IMG/VR virus record: IMGVR_UViG_3300042691_025412
Location: 1-20,723 of that record
Reading direction: 5' to 3' (one strand)
DNA length: 20,723 bases
Source: a virus
In this document: one piece after another, positions 1 to 6,215 of the stretch
Layout of the letters: the number at the start of each line of letters is the position of its first letter
How positions within the stretch are numbered: the stretch's first letter is position 1
Position numbers and translations under genes: made by a program
The notes under the pieces: generated by a model
What the model saw: the letters and a program-made list of their open reading frames with translations, nothing else
The model's database searches: none
Told to the model about the DNA's origin: nothing

Positions 1-101
1 CTTGTAGGTGTCTGTGTACCGTATGCTTGAGAACCAATGATGGTTTCAAACAGGATAAGACCTTTCTCTACAAGGTATTCGTGTGTAATTTGTTTACTCA
101 T
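1..101 (-). CDS. Predicted nucleotidyltransferase (YcgL/COG3541-like), N-terminal part only
   Basis: This is the first 33 codons of a minus-strand gene that runs off the left edge. Reading starts at the ATG at 101-99 and gives MSKQITHEYLVEKGLIL followed by FETIIGSQAYGTQTPT. The GSxAYGxxTPTSD signature is the start of the nucleotidyltransferase core in the COG3541 (YcgL) family of predicted nucleotidyltransferases, where G-S and the following D-x-D bind nucleotide and metal. The D-x-D lies beyond the window and cannot be checked. A Bacteroidetes-type promoter sits directly upstream, with the -7 box at 122-129. The substrate is unknown; phage members are widespread but uncharacterised. The assignment rests on one motif. 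Confidence 0.7.
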   Translation of the reverse strand, partial: MSKQITHEYLVEKGLILFETIIGSQAYGTQTPT

Positions 102-121
102 TATATTATACTTTTAAAATG

Positions 122-153
122 CAAATATACTAAAATAATTCTAATCCACCAAA
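122..153 (-). promoter_or_regulatory. Bacteroidetes-type promoter for the nucleotidyltransferase gene
   Basis: On the minus strand the sequence has TTTG (153-150), a 20-base spacer and TATATTTG (129-122). This matches the -33 TTTG / -7 TAnnTTTG consensus of the Bacteroidetes primary sigma factor. The ATG of the downstream gene is about 20 bases after the -7 box. Confidence 0.65.
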
Positions 154-215
154 TTTTTTTGATATTTATTATTAAGAGTTTCACAAACATAATATTTTCA
201 ATAACACAAAACAAA

Positions 216-506
216 ATGAAAAAATTTTTCAGTCAAGTATTTCAAGACGAAACGGGTAATTTTTCATCAAAAAGATTAGTTGGTATTATTGCTGGATTAA
301 CTTTATGTGTAACTCTTTACGCTAATAGTTTTTCTCACGGTGATATAAAACCAGCAGATATCTTGGTAGAAGCTGTGGCTATGTTGTCGTTTGGTTGTTT
401 AGGTTTAGCCAGTATAGATAAAATCTGGGGTAAACGTGATTCTAACTCTGACGACAAACCAAAAAAAGTGGTCAAAGATATCATTGATGAAGTAAGTGAA
501 GAATAA
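216..506 (+). CDS. Small two-helix membrane protein, possible holin
   Basis: This 96-residue protein starts MKKFFSQVFQDETGNFSSKR. A cytoplasmic-looking N-terminal segment is followed by two hydrophobic helices at about residues 20-36 (LVGIIAGLTLCVTLYA) and 48-66 (ILVEAVAMLSFGCLGLASI), then a charged tail rich in Lys and Asp. Two helices, small size and a charged tail fit phage holins and holin-like proteins, and the D-E-x-G-x-x-SSxR start resembles small proteins of Bacteroidetes phages. The frame is open upstream to base 27, but the ATG at 216 follows an A-rich leader (ACACAAAACAAA) and the upstream residues look like translated non-coding DNA, so 216 is chosen. It is the only plus-strand gene in the left part, facing the minus-strand block across a terminator. 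The holin role is inferred from shape only. Confidence 0.75.
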   Translation: MKKFFSQVFQDETGNFSSKRLVGIIAGLTLCVTLYANSFSHGDIKPADILVEAVAMLSFGCLGLASIDKIWGKRDSNSDDKPKKVVKDIIDEVSEE

Positions 507-535
507 AAAAGGGGAGCATTGCTCCCCATTTTTAT
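505..535. terminator. Bidirectional intrinsic terminator
   Basis: A perfect 7-bp stem GGGGAGC / GCTCCCC (511-517 and 521-527) has a 3-base loop, with an A-run on the left and a T-run on the right. It lies between the convergent genes ending at 506 (+) and 539 (-), so it can terminate both. Confidence 0.85.
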
Positions 536-538
536 ATT

Positions 539-1195
539 TTAAGAATTTTTTTCGGAGGCATATTTTACTCCCATAATTGTGCCGACAATACTAAAAGCAT
601 TGGTTAGTAGTATTCCTATTATATTACTCCATGTCGAACCAATAACACTAGTATCAACACCAGCAAATAACGCAATTAAAAACATAAGTGTGGTTGTTAC
701 ACCAACACCCATAATAACCCAAAGAGCTACTTTAACTATTGTCCCAATTAATTCGAATTGAGATTTCTTTTGAATTAACTCTAAATCATTTTCAGCGTTG
801 GCCTTTGCGTTTTCAGCTTCAGCTCTTGCTGTCATAGCCTCAATCATTGATTTCTCAGCTTTGTCCTTGGATGCCTCTGCTTCTTCTTTTGCGTTTTCAG
901 CTTCAACAATAGCAACTCTATTAAGTTCTAGTGTTTCGAGTAGTTCACCATTAATTCGTTCATTTTCAGTTTTCCAATCGGTTAACTCTTTGTTTTGTTT
1001 TTGAATTTGTTTGGTTATTTCTAAACGTTTTTTCCTGGTTGCGTTGTCTTTTTCTATAGATTCATTAACATAATTTTGAAATTCAACATCACCATCAACA
1101 TCAATAACTTTCAATATATTACCTTCTAAAGATATTTTTTTTGTTTGATGGAGTTGGATTAATTGTTCTTTTGTTTTTTTATCTATTTTAATCAT
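539..1195 (-). CDS. Coiled-coil protein with two C-terminal membrane helices
   Basis: The protein has 218 residues. Residues about 50-150 form a long charged heptad-like region rich in Ala, Glu and Lys with repeated AEAENAK-type units, typical of a coiled coil. Two hydrophobic stretches follow at about 152-178 (TIVKVALWVIMGVGVTTTLMFLIALFA) and 188-210, then a short polar tail. It therefore looks like a C-terminally anchored membrane protein with a large coiled coil on one side. Its ATG overlaps the stop of the response regulator by one base (TAATG), implying translational coupling and a place in the same operon as the regulator and histidine kinase. No enzymatic motif is visible. Function unknown; acting as the output partner of the receiver is an inference from gene order. 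Confidence 0.85.
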   Translation of the reverse strand: MIKIDKKTKEQLIQLHQTKKISLEGNILKVIDVDGDVEFQNYVNESIEKDNATRKKRLEITKQIQKQNKELTDWKTENERINGELLETLELNRVAIVEAENAKEEAEASKDKAEKSMIEAMTARAEAENAKANAENDLELIQKKSQFELIGTIVKVALWVIMGVGVTTTLMFLIALFAGVDTSVIGSTWSNIIGILLTNAFSIVGTIMGVKYASEKNS

Positions 1196-1632
1196 TATCT
1201 ATAGATTTTAAATGGGTTGGTTTTGTTTTTGTAACCTTCGTAATCTTTTCTAAACTCTTCAAGTCTAGGTTCAATTTCATCTGATTTGATAATCCAAAAT
1301 TGTGCACCAGCTTGAATTGCTTTTGCTTGCTCGTTGGCTTCATCACTAGATGAAATAATACCGATAACAACATTGTTACCGTAATCAAAATTTATTTTTC
1401 TAATCAATTCAATACCATCATAAGATGAACCAATTATATTTAAGTCAACAAACACACATTCTGGTTTGTTTGAAGTATCAGCGTTTTCGTTCCAATCTTT
1501 GAACATGGTTTCAGCTGTGTCAGCACTATCTAAACTTTCTAAGGAAAGCGTTATGTCTAAAAGACTACATGCGTCTTCAAATACTAAGTGGAATAAATCT
1601 TCATCATCCACTAATAAAATAGAGTTAATCAT
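1195..1632 (-). CDS. Stand-alone response-regulator receiver domain (CheY-like)
   Basis: The 145-residue protein is essentially one receiver (REC) domain. The acidic pocket is D9-D10 (ILLVDDED), the phospho-acceptor is D63 (CVFVDLN), the conserved Ser/Thr switch lies in the run S94-S96 (GIISSS) and the conserved lysine is K116 (FWIIKSD). No DNA-binding or enzymatic output domain follows, so it probably acts by protein-protein contact, as CheY or Spo0F do. It lies 26 bases downstream of the histidine kinase and overlaps the next gene, for a coiled-coil membrane protein, by one base. A leader of AAAAAC repeats (1633-1660) precedes the ATG, as in other genes here. The receiver assignment is firm; the cognate partners are inferred from the operon. 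Confidence 0.92.
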   Translation of the reverse strand: MINSILLVDDEDLFHLVFEDACSLLDITLSLESLDSADTAETMFKDWNENADTSNKPECVFVDLNIIGSSYDGIELIRKINFDYGNNVVIGIISSSDEANEQAKAIQAGAQFWIIKSDEIEPRLEEFRKDYEGYKNKTNPFKIYR

Positions 1633-1658
1633 TTTTGTTTTTGTTTTTGTTTTTTTGT

Positions 1659-2894
1659 TTATTTTATTTTTATTCTTAATTTTGTACCTTGTTCTAACTT
1701 TTCAGCTGTGATATCAAAACCATGTTCTTTTAAAATCGCTTTACATATATTAAGTCCTAACCCAGTACCTGTTTCTTTTTGACCTTCTTTTCTAACGTAA
1801 GGTTTTGAAAGTTCATCAAAATCTTTCTGGTCAATACCCCTACCATTATCTTCAATACAAATATAACCATCTTCACTGTAAATTTTAACAAGTTTGCTTT
1901 TACTATCGTTGTATTTTAAACCATTTCTAATTAAATTATCAATAGATGTACACATCAAAGATTCATTGACTTCGATTGTAGGTAAATTATCATCTAAATA
2001 TACTTGTGATTTGTAAGCGGTGGAAGTTAAATAATCATCCATTATTTTTTGGATACTACATTCAGTTTTACTTAAAACCACATCAGTTTTTACCAAGTTG
2101 GTAAATTCATACACACCTTTATAAACTTTTTGGGTGTGTTTCAAACCTTCTTTTATCATTTTTAAAGGTGCTTCTAATTTTGCCGATTCTATGATTTCTG
2201 GGGTTAATCTTCTTTCTAAAGATGATACACCTCTAGGTATGTATGTATTAATACCAGAATGCATATCATGTCTTAATATCTTGGCAGCATGTTCTAGGTA
2301 TGTGTTTTTCTTGTCAATCTCCAATTGTTGGTTAATTTTTTCGGTAATATCAGTAGCTATTTTCATTACTCTGTAAGATTTACCGTTATTCCCAAAGATA
2401 GGGTTGTATGTCGCTTGAAGATAAATTAAATCACCATTTTTTTTCTTTCTGATAATTTCACCAGTAAAAAATTCACCTTTTTTAAGTGTTTCCCAAAAGT
2501 GTTCATATTCTTTAGTGTCTTTTACACCATCTTGAACAAATAAACTGTGATGCTTCCCTACAATTTCATCTTGATTTTCGTACCCTAATGTATTTAAAAA
2601 TAATTCATTTGCAAAAATTATCGTACCATCTAAATTAAACTCAATAACCGCATTCGATTTATTAATCGCGTCCATTCTATTGGAAAATTCATTTTCTTTG
2701 CGTCTTATTTTATTGTTAAAACCTTTTATGAAAAAATAAAAAGGTATGAAAAAAGTTATAAAACATATTAATTCAAAATAACCTAAAAATTTTGAATATT
2801 GAATTACATTTAAAAGTAATAAAGACTGTACGGTAAAAGATGCTAAAAAAATTAATATAGAAATTATTAGCGAAACTTTATATTTTGATATCAT
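1659..2894 (-). CDS. Membrane PAS-domain sensor histidine kinase
   Basis: The 411-residue protein from the ATG at 2894 has two membrane helices (about 7-30 and 37-57) with almost no external loop. A PAS/PAC domain follows at about 79-185, of the kind seen in chemoreceptors (KHHSLF, then TGEIIRKKKNGD, then YNPI and ATDITEK). Next is a HisKA-like dimerisation helix with probable phospho-acceptor H209 (ILRHDMHSG). The ATPase domain has an N box (N320, N324), a G1 box (D349-N-G-R-G) and a G2 box (G376-T-G-L-G). The frame is open to 2945, but that longer start would translate through a strong hairpin (2905-2947) and adds an unlikely polar prefix, so the inner start is preferred. With no periplasmic sensor loop, the input is probably cytoplasmic (redox, energy or small ligand). 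Complete two-component kinases are rare in phages. Confidence 0.92.
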   Translation of the reverse strand: MISKYKVSLIISILIFLASFTVQSLLLLNVIQYSKFLGYFELICFITFFIPFYFFIKGFNNKIRRKENEFSNRMDAINKSNAVIEFNLDGTIIFANELFLNTLGYENQDEIVGKHHSLFVQDGVKDTKEYEHFWETLKKGEFFTGEIIRKKKNGDLIYLQATYNPIFGNNGKSYRVMKIATDITEKINQQLEIDKKNTYLEHAAKILRHDMHSGINTYIPRGVSSLERRLTPEIIESAKLEAPLKMIKEGLKHTQKVYKGVYEFTNLVKTDVVLSKTECSIQKIMDDYLTSTAYKSQVYLDDNLPTIEVNESLMCTSIDNLIRNGLKYNDSKSKLVKIYSEDGYICIEDNGRGIDQKDFDELSKPYVRKEGQKETGTGLGLNICKAILKEHGFDITAEKLEQGTKLRIKIK

Positions 2895-2904
2895 ATTTAA
2901 AAAC

Positions 2905-2947
2905 AAATGTGGGCTATTACATTCTAAAATATAAATAGTCCACATTT
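2905..2947. terminator. Strong hairpin between the 2H-like gene and the kinase, probable terminator
   Basis: AAATGTGGGCTATT (2905-2918) pairs with AATAGTCCACATTT (2934-2947), giving a 14-bp stem with one G-T wobble and a 15-base loop, T-rich on both exits. It follows the stop of the 178-residue gene (2978) and precedes the kinase start (2894). It could be a terminator, or a leader structure controlling the kinase operon. Confidence 0.65.
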
Positions 2948-2977
2948 TTAAAAACTTAGTGTTTTTTGGTAAAAATT

Positions 2978-3514
2978 TTAAGTTAAAATAAACCCTTTTA
3001 TCATCATATTATGTAGGTATTCCGAGTGTTCTATGTTCTTTTCATTAGCGTACCCAAGGCTCATATGCATCCCAAAAAATGGTCTACCTAAACCTATTTC
3101 ACTTCTGATGGCTTGTAACCCATCTCGTTCTTCGTTTGGGATATTCAACCACCAGCTTCTACCGTCACTTCTTGGGTTTAAATCCAACACTATTTCAATT
3201 TTCTTACCGTGCCATTTCTTCTTAGCAGCTTCCCACGCATTTAGAGCTTCTTCCTCGGACTTTTCCCCGTTTTGAGTCAAATCCTTCATGCTGTCGTTAA
3301 TAAACGAAATGTGGGCCCCTCTAAGAGGTTTATTCAATACCAAGTTGTATCTCTTTTTGATGAACCATGCGTAGTATTCGCAAATCTCTCCATCTATAAG
3401 AACCATAGCCATTTTTTTCCATGCGGCTTGATTCATGTGTTTTTTTGTCTTGTCTTCTGGCTCAAACTCAATCTTGCCAGTAAGTGTTATTCTATTCTTC
3501 ACGTCGTAATCCAA
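2978..3514 (-). CDS. Putative 2H-phosphoesterase-like protein
   Basis: The 178-residue protein carries two H-x-S motifs about 80 residues apart: H68-I-S70 in RGAHISFIND and H150-M-S152 in GMHMSLGYAN. Paired H-x-(S/T) motifs, each in a beta-strand and separated by 70-90 residues, define the 2H phosphoesterase superfamily (LigT, cyclic phosphodiesterases, phage Acb1). The spacing and the hydrophobic residues around them fit, but overall similarity cannot be tested here. Known members open 2',3'-cyclic or 2',5'-linked phosphates, and phage Acb1 destroys CBASS signal nucleotides. The start is unusual: the longest frame begins at TTG (3514), overlapping the upstream gene by 23 bases; a GTG at 3502 is an alternative. 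It is followed by a strong hairpin. The enzyme call is tentative. Confidence 0.5.
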   Translation of the reverse strand: MDYDVKNRITLTGKIEFEPEDKTKKHMNQAAWKKMAMVLIDGEICEYYAWFIKKRYNLVLNKPLRGAHISFINDSMKDLTQNGEKSEEEALNAWEAAKKKWHGKKIEIVLDLNPRSDGRSWWLNIPNEERDGLQAIRSEIGLGRPFFGMHMSLGYANEKNIEHSEYLHNMMIKGFILT

Positions 3515-3887
3515 ATAAATTGTTAAGTATTTCTGTATCTATCTCATGCGCGATTTCATGAGACAACAATGCTGTTAATTCGGCTTCTGCATCTATGTTA
3601 TGGAAGGCTCGTAAATCTTGAGCCATTTCTGGTGTCCATGAGACTCTTAATCCTCTCCAATAAGCTCCACCCCACTCTTTTTCAGGTAACCCGTTGTTAA
3701 GTGCCCATCTCTTTAAACAATAATCGCAATATTCTTTGGTATATTGGAATATTGTGATTAATGATGAGGTAACGTCACTTCCTTTTACCTCATGTGGGTC
3801 GTGTTTATCCCAAAACCTATTATCTTGTATGATATAGTTTTTGGTAATGTATTTGTTTATTAAATCATATTTATCTCTGGTTGTCAT
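3492..3887 (-). CDS. Short protein with a C-terminal segment resembling T4 major capsid protein gp23
   Basis: The protein has 131 residues from the ATG at 3887. Residues about 78-123 (VSWTPEMAQDLRAFHNIDAE, then an EL...LLS...EIA.EID.EI pattern) closely match the conserved T4-family gp23 capsid block, which reads roughly Y-T-x-E-x-AQDL-x-A-x-H-G-x-DAE-x-EL followed by EI..EIN.E. Residues 1-77 are not recognisable to me, although they contain YCDYCLKRW, and the protein stops soon after the capsid-like block. A normal capsid protein is over 400 residues, so this is a fragment or a domain reused in a small protein. The HEIAH string falls inside the capsid-like helix and is probably not a metalloprotease site. 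A weak promoter-like TATAATTG lies just before the start. The gp23 likeness is from memory of the family. Confidence 0.6.
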   Translation of the reverse strand: MTTRDKYDLINKYITKNYIIQDNRFWDKHDPHEVKGSDVTSSLITIFQYTKEYCDYCLKRWALNNGLPEKEWGGAYWRGLRVSWTPEMAQDLRAFHNIDAEAELTALLSHEIAHEIDTEILNNLFGLRREE

Positions 3888-3890
3888 ATA

Positions 3891-3921
3891 CAATTATACG
3901 AAAACCAGAGTAATATGTAAA
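3891..3921 (-). promoter_or_regulatory. Weak candidate promoter of the same class
   Basis: On the minus strand TTTA, about 19 bases, then TATAATTG (3898-3891) is one mismatch per box from the TTTG / TAnnTTTG pattern seen elsewhere in the window. It is only a few bases from the start codon at 3887, so transcripts would be nearly leaderless. Confidence 0.3.
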
Positions 3922-3923
3922 CG

Positions 3924-4646
3924 TTACGCTAACCTAAGTGGTTTCAAAAACTCTCTAAGAAAAGCATTTTCTGCTCCACCAATCTTTTCAACCCATTTAT
4001 GGTAATTATTCACGTTACGTTCTTCTAATTCAATAATTGCTTTTTTGGATGGTTTGCGAACACCATATGGTAGCTTTTCTTCTTGGAAATCTGGATACAT
4101 TTCTCTGTTAAATACTCTTTCATCTACCAAGAACACTACAGCTGTTAATTGGTCACCTAAGTCTGGTTCGTAGAACTCAGATGTCAACAAACCTAGGTTA
4201 TTAAGGGTTGCTAAATGTTGATTAAGACTTCCTAATTTATCTGGGGTGTTGTTTGTCGTACCACCATTAAGAATGATAAATGTTTTATCTTTTTGAGCCC
4301 ATTTGTTGTAAATAGCTTCATGTGGTGGTAAGTTTCTAACGTTTTGTTGATACTCTACCACAGCGTGTCCAAATTGTATTCCTTGTTGAATTGGACTTAA
4401 GTTGTAAGGTACAAGTCCATACATTCTGTATTCCAAATACATTTCAGTTTTTCTTGGCATCGAGTTGGCTTTTACTTTACATTGTGACAATGCTTCAAGA
4501 AATTCATCCTTCGGCATTGTTGGAAATGTAAAATAATGTTTTTCTTTCGACCCATACCACTCTAGTGGCCATTCATTAAGGTTCAAGACCCTAATGTTAA
4601 GTTCTAAACACCATTGATAAGGTGTTTTTAATTCCATTTGTTCCAT
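3924..4646 (-). CDS. PTH2-like (peptidyl-tRNA hydrolase II fold) phage protein
   Basis: The protein has 240 residues. Its central part recalls the PTH2 fold: a first strand YGLVPYNLSPIQQGIQFGHA with helix VVEYQQ (compare the x-Q-x-x-HA helix after the first strand in PTH2), then a strand FIILNGG, a helix with LGSLNQHLATLNNLGLL, and a strand pair EFYEPDLGDQLTAVVFLVDE, which corresponds to the PTH2 D-x-G-x-T-x-I region. PTH2 enzymes release peptides from tRNA. This protein is longer than classical PTH2 (about 120 residues), with roughly 70-residue extensions on both sides, so the chemistry may differ. It follows the PARP and a small protein by 11 bases or less and precedes the gp23-like gene. 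The fold match is moderate and activity is not established. Confidence 0.5.
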   Translation of the reverse strand: MEQMELKTPYQWCLELNIRVLNLNEWPLEWYGSKEKHYFTFPTMPKDEFLEALSQCKVKANSMPRKTEMYLEYRMYGLVPYNLSPIQQGIQFGHAVVEYQQNVRNLPPHEAIYNKWAQKDKTFIILNGGTTNNTPDKLGSLNQHLATLNNLGLLTSEFYEPDLGDQLTAVVFLVDERVFNREMYPDFQEEKLPYGVRKPSKKAIIELEERNVNNYHKWVEKIGGAENAFLREFLKPLRLA

Positions 4647-4657
4647 TTTCTTTTATT

Positions 4658-4867
4658 TTACCAACTATCGTAGTCGGTTATATCTTTTTTAACTTCAAAC
4701 AATCCTTTTTCTTTGCTTTTTATAATAACTTCAATGTTATCACCAATACCAGTTGGTGTAAAGCAAAACGTTCTTGTGTAGTGAGTCTCATGACCGTATA
4801 ATGTTTTAACAGCGTCTTCAACTTCTTTTAAGTTTTGTTTTTCTTTTTCGTTTAAACTAAAATCCAT
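4658..4867 (-). CDS. Small protein translationally coupled to the PARP gene
   Basis: This is a 69-residue protein starting MDFSLNEKEKQNLKEVEDAV. The frame is open to 4903, but the ATG at 4867-4865 overlaps the stop of the PARP gene as TAATG, the same junction used at four other places in this window, so that start is preferred. The N-terminal half looks helical and the C-terminal half appears to form short beta strands (TRTFCFTPTGIGDNIEVIIKS, then FEVKKDI). No family is recognised. Tight coupling suggests it is made with the PARP and may modulate or accompany it. Inference only. Confidence 0.7.
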   Translation of the reverse strand: MDFSLNEKEKQNLKEVEDAVKTLYGHETHYTRTFCFTPTGIGDNIEVIIKSKEKGLFEVKKDITDYDSW

Positions 4868-6156
4868 TAGTGTTCCATTTGTATTAAGTGAGAAATTGTA
4901 CATTGTACTGGATTGTAAATGATAAACTCATCATTTCTCAAGTCAGCACCACCGTGAGCGTATACGCTATCAAAACCATCCTTTTGGATGTTAGAGTAAC
5001 TCAAACTATAACACGATGAATCATGTTTGTGAATGTGTTTCTCGTTTCCTAAATGTACATCGAACAAAGCCAAGAAACCTACTTGAGAGTTCCCTCTAGT
5101 CCAATGAGAACCTGACAGAGAACTATACCCTAACGATTTTTGACTCTTGTTTGCAAAATATACACCGTCACCGAACATTGAACCAGTATACACCGCGCCA
5201 GAAGGTCTAATCATAAGACCAGTCTGAATAATGTTAAACCAGTTCTCGTTACGTGAACCATGCCAGTAAAGTCTTTTCTTTTTAACTTTGGCAGTTTTAA
5301 AGTGAGCATCAAACTTAGCTTGTGTAGCCAAGTTAACCACTTTGAAAATCTTTTTAGCTTTATTGGCGTTATCACCCAATAATTTTGTGATAAGATTAAG
5401 TGTTTCAGTATCTTTCTCAACTTCAACTTTAAGACCCATTTGAGTAAGAATGTCGATGTCTGACATTTCTTTACCAGTGGTTTCAACAGTTTGTTTTTGT
5501 TGTTTGATAAGTTTAACCTGACCAGCCATTGTGTCTAACGCGCTTTGTTCCTCACCTAACAACCTTTGAGCTTTCTCTAATTCAACATCATCACCCAACC
5601 CTTGAACCAAGTGGTTTTTAACGTTGTCCATCTTTCTTGGTATGATTGTGTAAAGCTTCAACAACTCGTTGTTAACGTCTTTAAGGTCACCACCAACTTT
5701 CAACATCGCAGTTACTCTAGATAGAACTTCTTGAGCTGATTCCACTTGTTGTTCAGAAACCGCATCTTGCGTTACTTTATAGTTTTTCTGGATAGACTTA
5801 TTCGCGTATGCCATAAGGTCTTGAACCAATTTCTTAACCATCGCGTCTTTGATTGCTTCAACGGTGTTATTTTTTGATGCAGCGTTAGAATCATCCACTA
5901 CTGGCTCAGCCAACAACTCAGTTACATCAGTGTAACCTTTTGTTGATGAAGTTTTCTCTCGTAATATTTTATCCCACTCGTTTTTACTCTTAAACACGGT
6001 AGCCATGTTTTTGCCCACTCTACCATACTCACATTTGATTCTACCATCTGAAAGTTCTTCCATAATGTAGACTTTGTTGCTATTGTCTGTTTTACCGTTG
6101 TCTACCGACACGTGAATCAGTTTAGCGTATCTTAATCCGTTTTCTTTTGTAATCAT
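4867..6156 (-). CDS. WGR-domain poly(ADP-ribose) polymerase-like ADP-ribosyltransferase
   Basis: The protein has 429 residues. The N-terminal WGR-like domain spans about 8-85 (EYGRVGKNM in place of WGR-x-G). A helical PARP regulatory domain lies at about 100-275. The ART catalytic domain spans about 290-429 and has the full H-Y-E triad: H299 in LYWHGSRNENW, Y333 in GDGVYFANKSQKSLGY, and E410 in NDEFIIYN. S341 and Y344 match the nicotinamide-contacting Ser and Tyr of PARP1. It should transfer ADP-ribose from NAD+ to protein or nucleic acid; a Glu third residue permits chain elongation in PARP1. The ATG at 6156 is chosen over an upstream one because the promoter -7 box (6173-6180) would leave that start untranscribed. 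It is followed by a coupled 69-residue gene. The family call is strong; the target is unknown. Confidence 0.9.
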   Translation of the reverse strand: MITKENGLRYAKLIHVSVDNGKTDNSNKVYIMEELSDGRIKCEYGRVGKNMATVFKSKNEWDKILREKTSSTKGYTDVTELLAEPVVDDSNAASKNNTVEAIKDAMVKKLVQDLMAYANKSIQKNYKVTQDAVSEQQVESAQEVLSRVTAMLKVGGDLKDVNNELLKLYTIIPRKMDNVKNHLVQGLGDDVELEKAQRLLGEEQSALDTMAGQVKLIKQQKQTVETTGKEMSDIDILTQMGLKVEVEKDTETLNLITKLLGDNANKAKKIFKVVNLATQAKFDAHFKTAKVKKKRLYWHGSRNENWFNIIQTGLMIRPSGAVYTGSMFGDGVYFANKSQKSLGYSSLSGSHWTRGNSQVGFLALFDVHLGNEKHIHKHDSSCYSLSYSNIQKDGFDSVYAHGGADLRNDEFIIYNPVQCTISHLIQMEH

Positions 6157-6172
6157 TTTAAATAATTTTTGA

Positions 6173-6204
6173 CAAATATACAATTATAATTTTAAATCAC
6201 CAAA
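6173..6204 (-). promoter_or_regulatory. Bacteroidetes-type promoter for the PARP operon
   Basis: On the minus strand TTTG (6204-6201), 20 bases, then TATATTTG (6180-6173) lies about 17 bases before the PARP start at 6156. Both boxes match the consensus exactly. Confidence 0.7.
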
Positions 6205-6215
6205 TATTTTTTTTT

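Noticed and set aside
27-215. N-terminal extension of the holin-like gene back to base 27
   Set aside because: The extra 63 residues overlap the divergent nucleotidyltransferase start and its promoter, and read as translated AT-rich non-coding DNA.
2895-2945. Longer start of the histidine kinase at 2945
   Set aside because: It would translate the 14-bp hairpin and add a polar prefix before the membrane helix; the ATG at 2894 gives a normal N-terminus.
3530-3575. HEIAH (an HExxH zinc-protease-like string) in the 131-residue protein
   Set aside because: It lies in the helix that resembles the gp23 capsid block, where the equivalent positions are ordinary EI..EI residues. No third ligand or protease context is seen.
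6157-6183. Upstream ATG of the PARP at 6183
   Set aside because: It lies at or before the promoter -7 box (6173-6180), so it would not be in the transcript.
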